Source: Strigamia acuminata
Taxonomy: Eukaryota > Arthropoda > Chilopoda > Geophilomorpha > Linotaeniidae
Assembly (NCBI GenBank): GCA_949358305.1
Contig: OX442317.1
Location: forward strand, 4,220,186 to 4,284,185
DNA length: 64,000 bases
Reading direction: 5' to 3'
Every line of letters begins with the position of its first letter. The stretch's first letter is position 1. The notes under the pieces are model-generated. The model made no database searches. It saw only the letters and a list, made by a program, of their open reading frames with translations, and was not told the origin of the DNA. The position numbers and the translations under genes were made by a program. Shown here in pieces: positions 15,201 to 26,900 of this stretch.

Positions 15201-18200
15201 AAGCCAAAAGCGGCTCAATCGGAGCGTACAACTTGAAATCAACGAGTCCACAACTTCATGAGAAGGCGTTTGACTATGTTCGCAAGGGCAGTGCCGGGGA
15301 CATGAGCGTAAAGTATCCGGGACGTACGAAAAGCATAGATACTGACTCTTCGGTAGTTCTGACTAAAGAGCCACTGGTGCCGAATGATGACCGTGCAATT
15401 CGAAAACACGCGACGGCGCCATCCAGAAACGTGGAGTCGTCGGAATCGTATAATCGTGGCGGATCGATGACGACGGAAGACATTGACGCCTTGTCGGAAG
15501 CGACCAGTAGATCCACAGAGTGGCAAAGGGAAATGGACGACAAGAGATTGAAGAATGTGAAAGAAATGGATAAATCGCGCGTGAGTTTGACGAGGGTCGC
15601 GCCAGGTTCGACAACCAGGGGCAGAGAGCTGGTGAAAGCGAAGGTCGACGCGCCAAACAAAGGCGACAGAGCGAGCAAGACTGTCGGCAAAAGCGCCGGG
15701 ACTTCTGGAACGTCCAGGAACGTTGCGACCAAGTCGTTGTCGCCGGTTAAGAAGAACCGGGTGAACGACGTGGAAAGGAATAAAAGCATTTCCCCGATGT
15801 ACCGCATATCCGTGCTGGATATGGTGAGTAAAAAGGTGCGAGCAAAGGCTAAAGACGACGTGGAGGACCAGGAGAACGTTTCCGTCAACGACGAGAACGT
15901 TCGGGAGAACTTGCGCAGCCGAATAATCATAACGACGGAAGACGGCGTCACTCCGACGACCAGGAGCGTCACGCTCGGGTTGGATAACTCGGGCGAATCG
16001 GACGAAAAACCGAGCGTTTCCGCCCGCCAGAGCCGGTCCAGATTGAAAAGGGTGATGCCGAGTAGCGAGAAAAACCGGTCGGACGCGCGTTACTCCGACA
16101 AAACTCGAGTCAAGACGAAAAACGAACCGAACGCGAAGAAAGAACCGGTCGCGGTCAAGACACACGAGAAAGCGAGCGGCGAAACACCGAAACCGAGCGC
16201 GTTGAAAGGTTTGTTTAACAAGATCGATCGAGTCGTGGCCGATTTGGAGAGTTACATGGAAATCGACCCGCACACAGTGTACGCTGAAGAACCCCCCGCA
16301 CGTGCCGAGCCGGAGCCGGCCGCTCCGCCGAAAGCCAAGGGCAAGGTCGTGGACAAGGCCCGGAATTTCGCGGTGAGGAAAATCAGTCCGATGGGCAAAG
16401 CCAAGACGGTGATGCACGACGACACCGAAGCGCCCACGACGAGCAGTGGAGCCCAATTTCATAAGGCGAGAAAACAGGAGAATTTTGACGACAAGAGCAT
16501 GACGGACAACGACGAAAGGAAGAAAAAAAAGCACGTCATGCAAGTGCCCGCACGCCGGAAGACCAAGGACGACGAGTCGATCGCGTACGAGGATATTCTG
16601 CGTAAATCAGTGGAAAAGTGGAAGAAAATGCCGAAAAAGGAGCTGGCGGTTTCGCAGACGGAGAGTTTAAAAACCGAGGCGTCCGAAATTGAGTACGTGA
16701 GTAAACAAATCGCGAGGGAGTTGGCGAAGCAGCAGCCGGTGGTCAACGAGGGCGATGGACAAAAGCACGGCAAGCAGGCGGCCAAGAAGGCGGAACAGCC
16801 GTCGCGGAAGGAGGTCGTGGCGAGGCCGAAGCAAAACGAAGTGCCGAAGGTTCAGAGCAAACGTGTGGAGAGTGCGAAGGTTGAAGACGATTCCAAGGCG
16901 GGAAAACATCCGGTTAAGAGTTTGAAGGAGGGGATTGGGGACGGCGAGGCCCAGCGTCACGAGAAGAAACATGCGAATGTGTCGAGACCTGAGGTTACGT
17001 TTCGCGGTTCGGCTGAGCGCGGGAAATTGAAGGAACCGGGAAATTCGGACCGTGAAATGCAGCGCCCTGGTGTTTCCGGCGAGAAAGATGCAAAGAGATA
17101 TGCGGCGAGTGGGACGAGTGAAACGGACGAGGTTTCTTGTATGGGAGACGCTAAACAGTCTTTGAAGAGTCTCACTTCCCTGTCCACAGAGACGTCGAGC
17201 ACGATTTCCGTCCGCTCCAATAAGGTATAATTGACTGGGGTTAGGTAAGGGTCGGGTTTTTTTTTTTTACTACAAATGAATTTTTTTACGTGGGAATGTT
17301 TTGTTTTACAGGAAAATGCATTGTTTTGAGTGGGAATGCAATTTTTCAGCTCAAAGTGAATTTATTCTCCATAAAAATACATTTTTTTCACTAGCAAATG
17401 CATTTTTCCATCTGCAAATGAACTTTTCCACCTGAAAATGCATTTTTCCATCTGCAAATGTATTTTTCTGCATTATTCCACCTGCAAATGTATTTTTCTG
17501 CATTTTTCCATCTGCAAATGTATTTTTCTGCATTATTCCATCTGCAAATGTATTTTTCTGCATTATTCCACCTGTAAATGTATTTTTCTGCATTATTTCA
17601 CCTGCAAATGTATTTTTCTGCATTTTTCCTCATTTCAGACGCAGGAAAACCTGTCCAGCTCCGATAAATCGACCGAGCGAGTCCTGAACACATCCACAGA
17701 GAGCGAGGTCAGTTCCACCAGTAGTCAATTTGCATTTGCCGTAATGAACGCGCCCACACCTCCAACGCCGCAGAGCAACATGGTTCGCTCCGTGTGCAAC
17801 TTATCATCGTCCTTCAAGAGATTCATCAGCAGTCAGCGCAGCCAAGTCGAGGTTCCACGGCTGGCCGAAGCGCACAGCTCCGAAGAGCAAAACAGCCAAG
17901 AGTCGGAGTTCACCGTTGCCGTGGTCACCAAGAAATCCAACTGGCTGAACCAGAACGTGGTGGTGCAATCGCTGGACAAAATATCCTCCTCTTTACGGCG
18001 GTTGGTGGGCGGCGACAAGAAACACGAGATGCAGCAAGTCACGGAGGAGACGGAAGAGGACAAGCTGCGCAAACTGCAACTACGCGACGCGCGCAAGCAC
18101 AAAATGCTCGAATTCCAAAAACGTCTGTCCGAAAAAATCTACCAAGTCGAAGCGAGCAGCGAGATACTCGACGCCTCGGGCAGACCGATGTCGGCCGAAA

Positions 18201-20067
18201 CGTTATTCACTCAGGAGACGGTCTCTCCAATCATCCAGGAGATTCTCTATCCGAACTTGGAGGCGGAAAAACTCTTGACCGTTTTGCGATCGCCCCAATT
18301 ATCAATAACTTTAGTCACGTCGGACTCGTCCAGCGGAGACGGAGTCGTCGAAACGTCCACCGAACTCGTCAAAGTGACCCGCGCGAAGAGTCGCGAGAAA
18401 AACACATCGAACAGTAGAACGTCCATGATGTCGGTCGTGAAAGAACGACCCGAAAACGAGTCGGAAAACAGCCAGAACGAGTCGAAATCGGTGAAATCGG
18501 TGAAAACGTCGTCGCATACGAGCCACTTCGCCATCGCTTTCGTCAGGAACGATACAGACAAAGCCGAGAAGGAAAAGAACGAAAACGAGGCAAAACCGTC
18601 GCCGACGTTCGCGATTCAACAAGAGAACGTCGAACAATTAACACGAATTTCGAGCGACGTCAGCGTCGCCGAACACGCGATCGACCACGGAGCTGCCGCT
18701 TATTCGACCGACGGCGGCTTCACCTTCCACACCGCTTACGACCTTCTGTCGGACCAAGCGTCGTACGGCGCCCCGGCCCCGGCGCCCGCACCCGCGCCCG
18801 CACCTCAGCCGTCTTATGGCGTGTCTGCCCCGCAAGCCCCGCAAACATTTTTCGGAGCGCCCGCGCCCCAAACGTCTCGCACGGTTTTCGATCAACCACT
18901 TCACCGAGTTTCTCTTACAAGTGCGAACAGATCTTCGACTATGCAACAAACCGACGACGTTTGTTCTCCGAAGGCGTTTGGCGACACGATTTCGGTGGAG
19001 ACTGCGCCGTTTCTCACGTTAACGCCGACAAATTTCGGCGCGAACGAGCCCATCACGCCGCATCTGTCCCAACTGAGCGTCGGGTCCGTCGGGAGCGTCG
19101 GGTCGTCGGGCGGCTCGCCGAGGTTGCAGAAAAACGAGCCGGAATTTATTCCCGAAAGTTATCCCGTCGCTCAATCGGCGGTGCACAGCGAAAATTCCGA
19201 ACAATTTTTCTCCCCGAGTCGAAACACTTCGACCGAGGGCCAATTCGCCAACAACCTGGACAACGCGACGAATTCCATAACCGTTCTCAAATTCGACCCG
19301 TCTTTGTCCGCCAAAGCCGGCACCATCTTGTCCGCGGTGTTGGGGTCCAGTAAAGACGGTGCGGAGGAAGGCCCGAGCACTTCTTCCGGTTTGAGACACG
19401 AGCCGAACTTGACGGACGAATACACCATCACGGTCGTGGTGATGGAGCCGATCGGAGCCACGGCCAAGAGGAAACGGCCGGCCGAGCAAGCGATAGACCG
19501 GACTTTGGATAAGTTGTTAAGTTCGGTGAAAACTATGGTGAGCAAGAGAAAGGCACAAAATGCCGGCAGAATCGACGCTGTGGTCGACGATGACAGCTCG
19601 AATCACACGGACGACAGTTTGTTTAGTGTTGCGATGATTCTTATGGACCCGGCTAGATCGACACAGGTTACGCCGGAAAGTAGTTGGTGGGTTTGGTAAC
19701 GTTTGGTTTGTTGGTTGGTGAAATTAATCTTGTTTTGTTTGTTTTTCTTAGTGTTGCGATGGATCAAGGTGGGAAGTCGCAAGGGAACACAAAGGCATTA
19801 GATATGAGTAAAATTACGTCATGGTCACAAGTTAAAGAATTAAATTCGATGGAGTTTAGGTAGTTTGGTCGGTTTTGACTTTTGAGTAGGGAAAATGTTG
19901 AGGAAAAATTGTTTTTTGTCGTTTTTAACAGTGAGGTTATTGAAGATATCAAGATTGATGCCGAAGAATCGATTTCGGATCATTTAGTGAGTGATTTGTT
20001 AGACGTCGACATGATGGCTGCGGAATTAAAGGAACAAAAGGAAAAGGGTGATCGTCGTTCTAAATAA
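12268..20067 (+). CDS. Large Ser/Lys-rich, largely disordered protein of unknown function (about 2,119 aa)
   Basis: Exons: 12268-12382, 12452-12616, 12676-13818, 14589-17224, 17639-19695, 19752-19859, 19932-20067; all junctions in phase; TAA at 20065 runs into an AATAAA. I do not recognise the family. The N-terminal region is basic and rich in Pro/Ser/Thr. A Gln/Leu-rich segment at about residues 527-575 (14746-14890; motifs such as LQQQLEEQRQ) should form a coiled coil. A long Lys/Glu/Ser-charged middle follows. The C-terminal third carries a recurring hydrophobic motif of the type SxFxVAxV: QFAFAVMN, EFTVAVVT, HFAIAFVR, EYTITVVVME, LFSVAMILMD. A basic amphipathic stretch with KRKRP lies near 19462. 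The second exon needs the acceptor at 12450-12451; the closer AG at 12433 gives a stop. The start is the first ATG of the phase-compatible first exon, moderately sure. Function is unknown; a scaffold or cytoskeleton-associated protein is plausible from composition only. Confidence 0.8.
13851..14578. mobile_element. TIR element (MITE-like) forming most of an intron of gene 3
   Basis: The ends are perfect 19-bp inverted repeats: GTTCACACTTGAACCACTT at 13851-13869 and its reverse complement at 14560-14578. Weaker similarity continues inward (TTAGAAA-like and TCTAC-like blocks), so the full TIR may be longer and imperfect. The 728-bp element encodes nothing recognisable and is AT-rich, unlike the CpG-rich coding DNA on both sides. 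It occupies nearly all of the 770-bp intron 13819-14588. I could not identify a convincing target-site duplication, so the superfamily is undetermined. Confidence 0.75.
17380..17630. repeat. 30-bp minisatellite in intron of gene 3
   Basis: About eight diverging copies of a 30-bp unit alternating 'catttttccatctgcaaatg' and 'tatttttctgcattattcc', filling intron 17225-17638. The array happens to be free of stops in one frame on each strand, which gives spurious open frames (MQKNTFAG-like repeats on the minus strand). The left flank (17290-17380) holds degenerate relatives such as 'gaaaatgcattg'. Confidence 0.9.
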
Positions 20068-20913
20068 ACATATTTGTTTTTATTGATTGGTTGTTTGGTT
20101 TTAACTTTTAAGTTTGACAAAATAAACAAATTTATTTTTTCGCTATGAACTGTTTCATCTTTATTCAAAAGTCAAATTTAAAACAAGATTCATTTTTTCG
20201 TTTAGTGAACTAAGAGCGGCCATTTTGATTTTATTGTTAAACTCGGCCGCAGATGTCGCGAGTGTTTGTTCTCGCGTTAACTGAACGAGACTTTAGGTTT
20301 AGGTTAATTATTGTGTTCACATCATTACATCACAGCACTGTTGTTTTGTTTTGATTTCGTTCTTTCGTTGTCCCCAACATCCACAGGGAGCCGAGGGCCG
20401 AGTGAAGGGGCCAGAGAGCGGCGAAAAAGCCGCCATTGGCATGGGGGACGCCAGGACATACTCCTCACGGAAAAATTATGAAGACAGATGCCTCTCGGGG
20501 TCAAGGACGAGGGACATATGAATCGAGGAGGAAATTGATTTGGATTTTTACCGTAAAAAGATTGTCCAGTTAGGCTTTGTAGTCTTCCAGCAGAATCTCA
20601 AAAGTTAAAAGAATAATTTTAAAAAAGATAAAAAAAAAAAAACATAAGATCATAAAAGGATATATCAAAAAGTATCAGGTGTGTCTCGATTCTCATCGAA
20701 ATTCGTCGTTTTCGGCGATTTATTTAGAATGGAATGTACCGATAGGGTTAAGAATTTGCACGGTTAGGCTTATAAAATCATTAAATGGCGCGGAATGAAT
20801 TCCGGAAGCGGTTTGCACCGGAAGCGAATGAATAGAGATTTTTTTAAATAATTTATTTATTTGTTTATTTTATTTTTTTTTATAGATAATTGGATATTTC
20901 TTATGATTGTACG
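20068..20913. other. Gene 3 / gene 4 spacer and probable 5' UTR of gene 4
   Basis: This follows the gene 3 stop (AATAAA at the stop codon). It holds no protein-like frame over 60 codons. A GC-richer block at about 20370-20520 stands out from AT-rich surroundings and follows an acceptor-like sequence (atccacag at about 20380-20387), so it could be a noncoding first exon or promoter-proximal island of gene 4. A purine/T-rich tract with an AG at 20884-20885 precedes the proposed start exon of gene 4. No other element recognised. Confidence 0.5.
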
Positions 20914-23900
20914 ATGAATCAATTCCGAGCATCACTTCGCACCCCACCTGCTAACATGGCGGCGCATCCCCCATCAGCTGCACCGGGAGCCAAGCGACCG
21001 CTTCCCGCAGGTACGACGCGCAGCAGAACAGTGCCACCGGCTCAGGACGCCACGAGACCGCCCATACCCAGTTCAATAAACCCTACAACCGCACCGACAT
21101 CACCATCGCAGGGAACCATAGCGCGGAAGAGGACCGTAGTACGACCGGAGGACGCTGCAGCATCCAGGAAGGAAGAGCCGCTTAAGATGCAGACATCGAC
21201 ATCTTCCACGAAAACTGCATCGCCCTTAGTCCGTAAAACAACACCAGGTGAAAAACTAAAATATTTACTTGTGGAATTTAAGGTTTTGTTTCTGGGAAAC
21301 CAGTTGCATTTTGGTGGCATTTTAAAAAAATGGGTACTGGCGGAAAGTGTATTTTTCTTGAGAAAAAAATTAAGAAATTGAATTTTTCACAAGGAAAAAT
21401 TGAAAATGTTGTAAAACTTGTATTTCTCTTTAGGAAAATTTGGATTTTTCTTAAAAAAAAAATTAACAACATTTGAAAAGTTTGCATTTCTCTGAGGAAA
21501 ATTTGATAAAATTTAAATTTTTTTTATAAATTTTGAAAATTAGAATTTTTTTTATAAAATTTGAAAATTTTTAATTTTTTTTATATAATTTGAAAAATTT
21601 TAATTTTTTTTTATATAATTTGAAAAATTTTAATTTTCTTTATAAAATTTGAAACATTTTAATTTTCTTTCTAAAATTTGATATATTTTAATTTTCTTTA
21701 TAAAATTTGATATATTTTAATTTTCTTTATAAAATTTGAAAAATTTTAATTTTCTTTATAAAATTTGATATATTTGAATTTTCTTCAAAAAATGTGAAAA
21801 AATTGCATTTATATTTAAAAAAAAAACGAAATAATTTGACAAAAACTAAATATTCCTGAGAGAAAAATTGATACAATTTGCAAAAAATCAATTTTTCTGA
21901 AAGAAGTGAGAAAAAATTGAAATTTTCTGAAAGAATTGGGAAAAAATCAATTTTTTTTTTAGAATAAATTGAAAAAAAAATAGATTTTTTTTAGAATAAA
22001 TTTGAAAATTTGAATTTTCTCTATAAAATTGGAAAAATTTGAATTTTCTTTATGAAATTCGAAAAATTTGAATTGTCTTTATAAAATTTTAAAAATTTGA
22101 ATTGTCTTCATAAATTTTGAAAAATTTGAATTGTCTTTATATAAATTTTGAAAAATTTGAATTTTCTTTATAAAATTTGAAAATTTGAATTTTCTTTATA
22201 AAATTTGAAAAATTTGAATTTTTTATTTTATAAAATTTGATATATTTGAATTTTCTAAAGAAATTTTGAAAAAAATGCATTTTTATTTTTAAAAAAATGA
22301 AATTATTCGACAAAAATTAAATAATTCTGAGAGAAGAATCGATCAAATTTGCAAAAAATGAATTTTTCTGAATGAAATGGGAAAAAATGGAATTTTTTTT
22401 AGAATAAATCGGAAAAAAAAATCAATTTTTCTTTTTAAAATAAATTTGAAAAATTGAATTTTCTTTTTACGATTTGAAAAATTTGAATTTTCTTCAAAAA
22501 ATTCGAAAAAATTAAATTTTTATTTAAAAAAAAATACCAGAAAAAATTGGACAAAAATTAAATAATTGATAAAACTTGAATCTCTAATCGCTTAAATTTG
22601 ATTTTTCCTGCAGTAAGAGCCAGCAACGAAGGCGGAGGTACGATCAAAGTAACCAGACCCACGACGCCAGTGCCCATCTCCTCATCCAAACCAACCGATA
22701 CTAAACTGCCGTCCACCACGGCCACAACACCCAGAGCCAGCCGGCTTCCACTACGCGCAACCGCGAGCAAAACTTCCACCGGCAGCCGCACATCGACCGG
22801 AACCATCGACAGTCCTCCCCGGACGGTGCGAGTGATGACGATGAAACCCGTCCCGATGAAAGCAAAAATGACCAAAACTCCCCCGACATCACCCATCCCC
22901 ATGTCCGGCATAATATCTCCGCCGCCCCCACCAACACTAACGCCGCGTCCACCCACCGTAATGATCAAACCAAAAATCCGGATAGCCGCGACGTCATCAA
23001 CATCGACCCAGAGCGCTCGCAGCAGCACGAGGGAGTCATCCAACGTGTCCGTTCCCGCCAGCTTGATCTCCGGCACCCTGGTGCCGCCCGGCACGATCGC
23101 CAAGAAGCGCAGCAGCGGACTGAGGGAACCCGCGAGCAAGGGACCGAAAACGTTCGAAAGCGAGGAACAGGACGGACCCTGCAGTCGCGAGAGTTGCGCC
23201 GCCATCCCGGCCAAGCCGAAACTCGAGCCGAAATACGCCAAGTCGCCGACGCCGGACTCGAAGGAATCGATCATGAGCGCGCCGCCGATCGCCAACCGCA
23301 CGTCGCTGGGCAAGACGAGCTCCAAGACGATCATTTTGGAGCTGGAGCTGCCGAACAAGGCGACGTCCATCGCCACGGTGGGCAACAAGAAGGGGTCGAG
23401 CGCGATGTTGTCGAAGGTGGTGAACACGGTGTCGTCGCCGACCGCGTCGCCGTTGGCCTCGCCGACCAACCTGAAGGAGACGATGAACGGCGTGAGCAGC
23501 TCGTCGTTGCCGACCAAGAAGAGGCTTCCGGCGACCGCGTCCGAGTGCACGACGGACCAGAAGAAGTCGTCGTCGAGCGAGCACGACTCGACGACCTTGG
23601 TGTCGAAGAAGGAGTCGCAGTCCGAGGAGTTGGTGGCGAAGACGAAGACGCAGGCGCAGATGATCCATCACTTGACGGAGAAACTGAAGCCGCCGCACCC
23701 GCCCAAGTCGGCGCCGACGTCCAAGGAGCGGGGGATGATCGACAAGCCGCTCTTGTCGGAGAAGTTGATGGAACAGGCGGGCAAGACGCAGCGGGCGTCG
23801 TTGTCGCAGGACCAGCTGATGCTGAAGCAGCAGCAGCAGCTCAAGATGCAACAACAGTTGTACCACGAGGCGCAGACGATGGCCAAGCCCATCAAACACC

Positions 23901-26900
23901 AGGTGATAGCGGAGAAAAGACCCACCAAGAGGTCCTCGTCGAGAATCGCCGTCGAGCAGAAGACCAAGGCGGCCGTGGTGTTAACCAAGGAGGAGAATTA
24001 CCCGAAACACACGAAACGGTCGTCGCTGTCGCTCGTGGACGACCCCGGACTGAAAATACAATCGAAACAGTCGTCGTTGACCATTAACGACGAGAACAAA
24101 CACAAAACGGGGGTGAAGAAGTTGCCGGCGGCCACCGGGCCTATTAAAGTGACGACGAAAGTGGTGAAGAGCGTGAATATCGTGAAGAAAGCGGTGGTGA
24201 AGGACAAGGTGAAGGGCGACAGTATAATGGAGGCGAAGAACAAGATGGAGAAGGAGGTGGACGAGAGGCAGGATAAGGACAACGTGCGCTCGTTCGTGTT
24301 GATGGTGGACGAACCGATCTTGAAGGAGAAGTTGAAGCATTTGGCCAAGGAAGACGACGTCGGGGATAAACGGTCGTCGCACGAGCACAAGAAGATGGAT
24401 CTGGAGAGGCGGGAAGAGATTCTGCAGCAGAAGTTGAACTTTATATTGAAGGAGCAGAAGAAAGCCATCGAAGAGGACCCGGCCGTGGACGAGGAGACGC
24501 TGTCGGAGGTGGATCAGGCGATTATCGCGTCGTTGGAGACGTTCGGAGAGGACGAGGAGCGGTTGTCGATCGACACTCAGACTGTGGATGTGAACGATGT
24601 GTCGTTGACGTCGACGTTGCAGTCGACGGCGCATCTGGACAAGCTGATGGCGCTGTCGAGCGGCTCGCAGGTGGAGTACGACAGCGACGTGGACGTTTCG
24701 CGCGTGCCGTCGATTCCCGTGTCGGTGGCCACGCAGGTGTCGTGCGTCGACGGGACGGTGAAGATGATCGGGTCGCCGGTGCCGACCGACAGCGAGAAGC
24801 AGTCGCTGGTGTCGAGCGGGTCGCAGCAGACGGACGAAGGGAAATCGGTCAAAATCGGAGAGGGGATCGACTCGTCCGACTTGTCGGTCGGGATCAAGAG
24901 TTTGTTGGATTCGATCGAGACGGAACGACAGTCGCTGAGCTCGTACGATTCGGAATGTCTGGACGAACTGAGCTCGATCGGCAAAATGTCCAATTTATTC
25001 GCGGATCATCACAGGGGGGATAAAACGGTGGTCGAATCGGTCGAGGGAGAATTGGAAAAAAAGAAGGTTTGGTCCGATTTGTCGATGGGCGATAAAAACG
25101 CGGGGGAGGCCGGAAGTGAGAGTCCGGGGTTGACGACCAATGAGGAGGATTTGACTGCGGAGGAGATCGCGTGTCTTGTGGGCACGGCGTCGGAGTTGGA
25201 CGATCCGAAAGGGAAGGCGAACGCGCCGAATAAGCTGAGCGAGACGAAAGATTCGATGGAAGTGTTGCAGCCGAAAGGGAATGAGGCGCCGAGCGATAAT
25301 AAGGAGTTGGGGCCGGCGCCGAGCGATAATAAGGAGTTGGGGCCGGCGCAGCGCCCCGACGCGCACGGCATTCCGAGCAAGCGTTTTTTCGCTAAGGTGT
25401 CGACGATCGCCGTGGAGAATCCGAAGAGCGACACGTCCAAAGTGGCCATGCACGTGGACTCGAAGATTTCGGCCAAGAGCATGCCGCCGAGCACTGCGGA
25501 CGACATCTTGCCGGCGAGTAAAACGTCGACCAAGAGTTTGCAGGCGAAGAAATCGGTTTTGTCGGCGAGATTGGTGTCGCCCACGTCGCAGATCAGGGCG
25601 TCCGCGTCGTCGATCAGACACAGCGTTCCTAATTTCAACGCGCACGAAAAGATCCCGTCGCAGACGGCGTCGCCGGTGACGTCGCTGTTGAAAATGTCGA
25701 CGTCGTCGACGAGGGCGTTGTCGCCCGACGGAATCCTCGAGAAGAGCAGCTTGCCGCCCGTGACGGAAGCGGAACCGCTGCCCACTCCGCCGAGAAGCGC
25801 GCAGGATCGCATGAAATCGGCGATCAGAGCGATTTCGCCGGCGCTGAGCATGCATGGAAGAGTGTCGCCGAGGTCGCACTCGCCGACCGGTCGGCCCGAT
25901 TCGCCCGCGGAAGGAAAGGGCTTGACGGTCAGAGCGACGTCGCCTTCGCTGCTGAAGAAGACGAGCCCGAACGCGATGGCGCCGGACAGGCTGATCAGCG
26001 CGAGAATCACTTCGCCCACGTTGATGATTAAAAACCAAAGTTCGCCGATTTCCAGGTCGGTTTCGCCGCCACTGAGCAAAAAAGCGACGCTGATGACCAC
26101 GAAGGACATTGGCACGTCTCCTTCGCCCACTATGATCCGGGGTTTTGAAACGGACGCCGGCAAAAGTGCGGCGGAAACCTCTCCGGCGGAAACCGCTCCG
26201 GCGGCGGAAAACGCTCCGGCGGCGGAAAACGCTCCGGCGGCGGAAATAACTGCAACGACGACGGAAACTGATAGTTCGCTGCAGGCCCAAGACGATTCTT
26301 CGTTGGTTAATACGAAAACGTCGTGTCCAATACCCGATAAAGTGTTTAAATTAGCCAGGATGTCGCAGTCGACGACGGACATTGAAAGTCTGTCTTCGAT
26401 CCAGTCGTATTTGGAGAAACAATCCGCGCCGTCCGATCCGCAGTTCAAACTCGGGACCAACACGTCGGACTCGTCGTTCGGCGACGACCAGGCCGCGCCG
26501 CTTTTGCTGTCCGCCATCGCGAAAGACACGATTAGTTCGCCGTTGATACGCAGAGGACGGTCCGAACAACCGTTGGATCAGGGAGACTCGTCCGACGCTT
26601 GTTTGGTGTCGACGACGTCGACGTACGGGCCGTCCGGCACGACGGTGTTGTCGTTCGTGCGCCAGAACTACGCGATCGAGAAAGAACTGACCACTGGGGA
26701 GACGGCGGATAAAAGCGTGCGGAAGTTTCCGTCGGCTTCGAAGTTGGGATTTGAATTGGCGGAAAACCAGTTGACGCGGAGGAGATCGACGGAGATTGAC
26801 AGTTGGGAGGACGACGGCGTTTCGGTGGAGATACAGGAAGTTCCGTTTCAATATCAGGAAGAGGGTTTGGCAGGGTCGACCAACTCGGAAGAGACGATCG

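Noticed and set aside
15239-16543. 434-codon open frame on the minus strand
   Set aside because: A shadow of the CpG-rich coding exon of gene 3 on the plus strand; no splice logic or recognisable protein.
17351-17623. Repeated MQKNTFAG-type open frame on the minus strand and CKCIFLH-type frame on the plus strand
   Set aside because: Both are readings of an intronic 30-bp minisatellite whose unit length is a multiple of three.
20291-20312. Telomere-like ttaggtttagg
   Set aside because: Only two imperfect copies in the middle of a gene-dense region; not an interstitial telomere tract.
24995-26529. Two long minus-strand open frames (431 and 506 codons) over gene 4 exon 2
   Set aside because: Same antisense effect in strongly biased coding DNA. 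The plus frame is continuous for 4.8 kb and has good splice sites at both ends.
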